Positions 5,670 to 6,392 of a stretch of DNA of 6,392 nucleotides are shown one piece after another (positions within the stretch are counted from its first letter, which is position 1; each line of letters starts with the position of its first letter). The stretch is from an uncultured Lacibacter sp. (lineage in GTDB: Bacteria; Bacteroidota; Bacteroidia; Chitinophagales; Chitinophagaceae), in the NCBI RefSeq assembly GCF_946479605.1, contig NZ_CAMLGT010000222.1, positions 1 to 6,392 of the forward strand, given 5' to 3'. The position numbers and the translations under genes are program-made. The notes beneath the pieces were generated by a model, which was not told where the DNA came from, ran no database searches, and saw only the letters and a program-made list of their open reading frames with translations.

Positions 5670-6392
5670 TGCTTCTTCTTCCACTTTATCCAGTTCCACT
5701 TTCAAATTATCAATGATAAACTCCTGGCGGTCGGGTGTGTTCTTACCCATGTAATATTCCAGCACCTGCTGTATATGTGTTTCAGGTAACAGCATCACCG
5801 GTTGCTTGCGCATTTCGGCACCAATGAAACGGCCAAACTCTTCCGGGCTGATTTCACCCAAACCTTTAAAGCGTGTGATCTCCGGTTTACCACCGAGTTT
5901 TTTTACAGCCGCCTGTTTCTCTCCTTCATCATAGCAATAGATTGTTTCCTGTTTGTTGCGCACACGGAACAAGGGTGTTTCTAAAATGAACACATGACCG
6001 TTCTTCACCAGATCAGGGAAGAACTGCAGGAAGAAAGTCATCAACAACAAACGGATATGCATACCATCTACATCGGCATCGGTTGCAATAACGATATTGT
6101 TGTAGCGGAGATCTTCGTAGTTGTCTTCAATATTCAATGCATGCTGCAGCAGGTTGAACTCTTCGTTTTCATACACCACTTTCTTTGTAAGCCCATAACA
6201 GTTAAGCGGCTTACCACGCAAACTGAACACCGCCTGCGTTTCCACGTTGCGGCTCTTGGTAATACTTCCACTGGCACTGTCACCCTCAGTAATAAAGATG
6301 GTGGTCTCTTTCTGCTTCTCAACAATTTTATCCTTGTCTTTGCCTGTTGCTTCATCGTTGTAATGAAAGCGGCAGTCTCTTAATTTCTTATT
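5667..6392 (-). CDS. parE: DNA topoisomerase IV subunit B, C-terminal part
   Basis: This is the ATPase subunit of topoisomerase IV, partner of the ParC encoded downstream. The reading frame is open to the window edge, so the N-terminal ATPase (GHKL) and transducer domains lie outside; 241 codons are visible. They contain the metal-binding TOPRIM domain: TEGDSASGS (codons at about 6264-6290, with catalytic E at 6285-6287), SLRGKPLN, and the DxDxD motif in [13 protein letters not shown] (aspartates at 6078-6080, 6072-6074 and 6066-6068). [13 protein letters not shown] and NTPDRQEFI mark the C-terminal gyrase-B domain. [19 protein letters not shown] is the form I associate with Bacteroidota ParE rather than GyrB. 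A GTG at 6243-6245 is an internal valine between essential motifs, not a start. The stop is TAA, inside the outer arm of the downstream repeat. No frameshift is seen. Confidence 0.95.
   Translation of the reverse strand, partial: NKKLRDCRFHYNDEATGKDKDKIVEKQKETTIFITEGDSASGSITKSRNVETQAVFSLRGKPLNCYGLTKKVVYENEEFNLLQHALNIEDNYEDLRYNNIVIATDADVDGMHIRLLLMTFFLQFFPDLVKNGHVFILETPLFRVRNKQETIYCYDEGEKQAAVKKLGGKPEITRFKGLGEISPEEFGRFIGAEMRKQPVMLLPETHIQQVLEYYMGKNTPDRQEFIIDNLKVELDKVEEEA

Noticed and set aside
5667..6245. A short 192-residue gene starting at GTG 6245
   Set aside because: The frame continues upstream without a stop to the window edge and includes TEGDSASGS, the essential TOPRIM glutamate motif, so the GTG is an internal valine of parE.
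5994..6383. Plus-strand ORF of 129 codons opposite parE
   Set aside because: It is antisense to the TOPRIM domain of parE, whose motifs are intact; the product resembles no family and is Val/Phe-rich, as expected from a reverse-strand shadow.

Overview
The window looks like a piece of a Bacteroidota chromosome, probably from the Chitinophagaceae or a close relative. This rests on three things: a PorT-type outer-membrane beta-barrel protein with an 'NAQ' signal-peptide cleavage site, DUF1835/DUF3658 and DUF4260 proteins, and topoisomerase IV subunits with Bacteroidota-style motifs (TEGDSASGS in ParE, HPHGDASIGDAL in ParC). Translation starts have AT-rich leaders without clear Shine-Dalgarno sequences, which also fits this phylum. 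The family placement is an inference; no marker gene for taxonomy is present.

All six recognisable genes are on the minus strand. In order of transcription they are: parE (topoisomerase IV subunit B, cut by the right edge of the window so that only its C-terminal 241 codons are visible); a 107-bp gap filled by an inverted, roughly 10-bp-phased repeat; a class I SAM-dependent methyltransferase; a DUF1835+DUF3658 protein; a small DUF4260 membrane protein; parC (topoisomerase IV subunit A, complete); a strong intrinsic terminator; then a separately transcribed outer-membrane beta-barrel gene with its own terminator. The four genes from the methyltransferase to parC have gaps of 5, 14-15 and 3 bp and almost certainly form one transcription unit. 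ParE and ParC together make the A2B2 decatenase that separates daughter chromosomes. The three genes between them have no established link to that job.

The non-coding DNA is the least ordinary part. Two arrays of four heptamers (consensus ATGAGTR) face each other at 6-33 and 986-1013, flanking the beta-barrel gene and its signals. The right array overlaps the parC stop codon, and each array supplies stop codons in all three frames. The parE-methyltransferase gap holds a second repeat, built from CACGAAT-type and CACAGAT-type heptamers in inverted arrangement, whose outer arm overlaps the parE stop codon. Two good intrinsic terminators, at 55-97 and 945-985, end the beta-barrel and parC transcripts. 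Positions 1-158 hold no supportable gene.

I found no tRNA, rRNA, CRISPR array, transposase, toxin-antitoxin pair or phage gene, and no clear sign of a new multi-gene system. The coding content is ordinary housekeeping plus conserved genes of unknown function.
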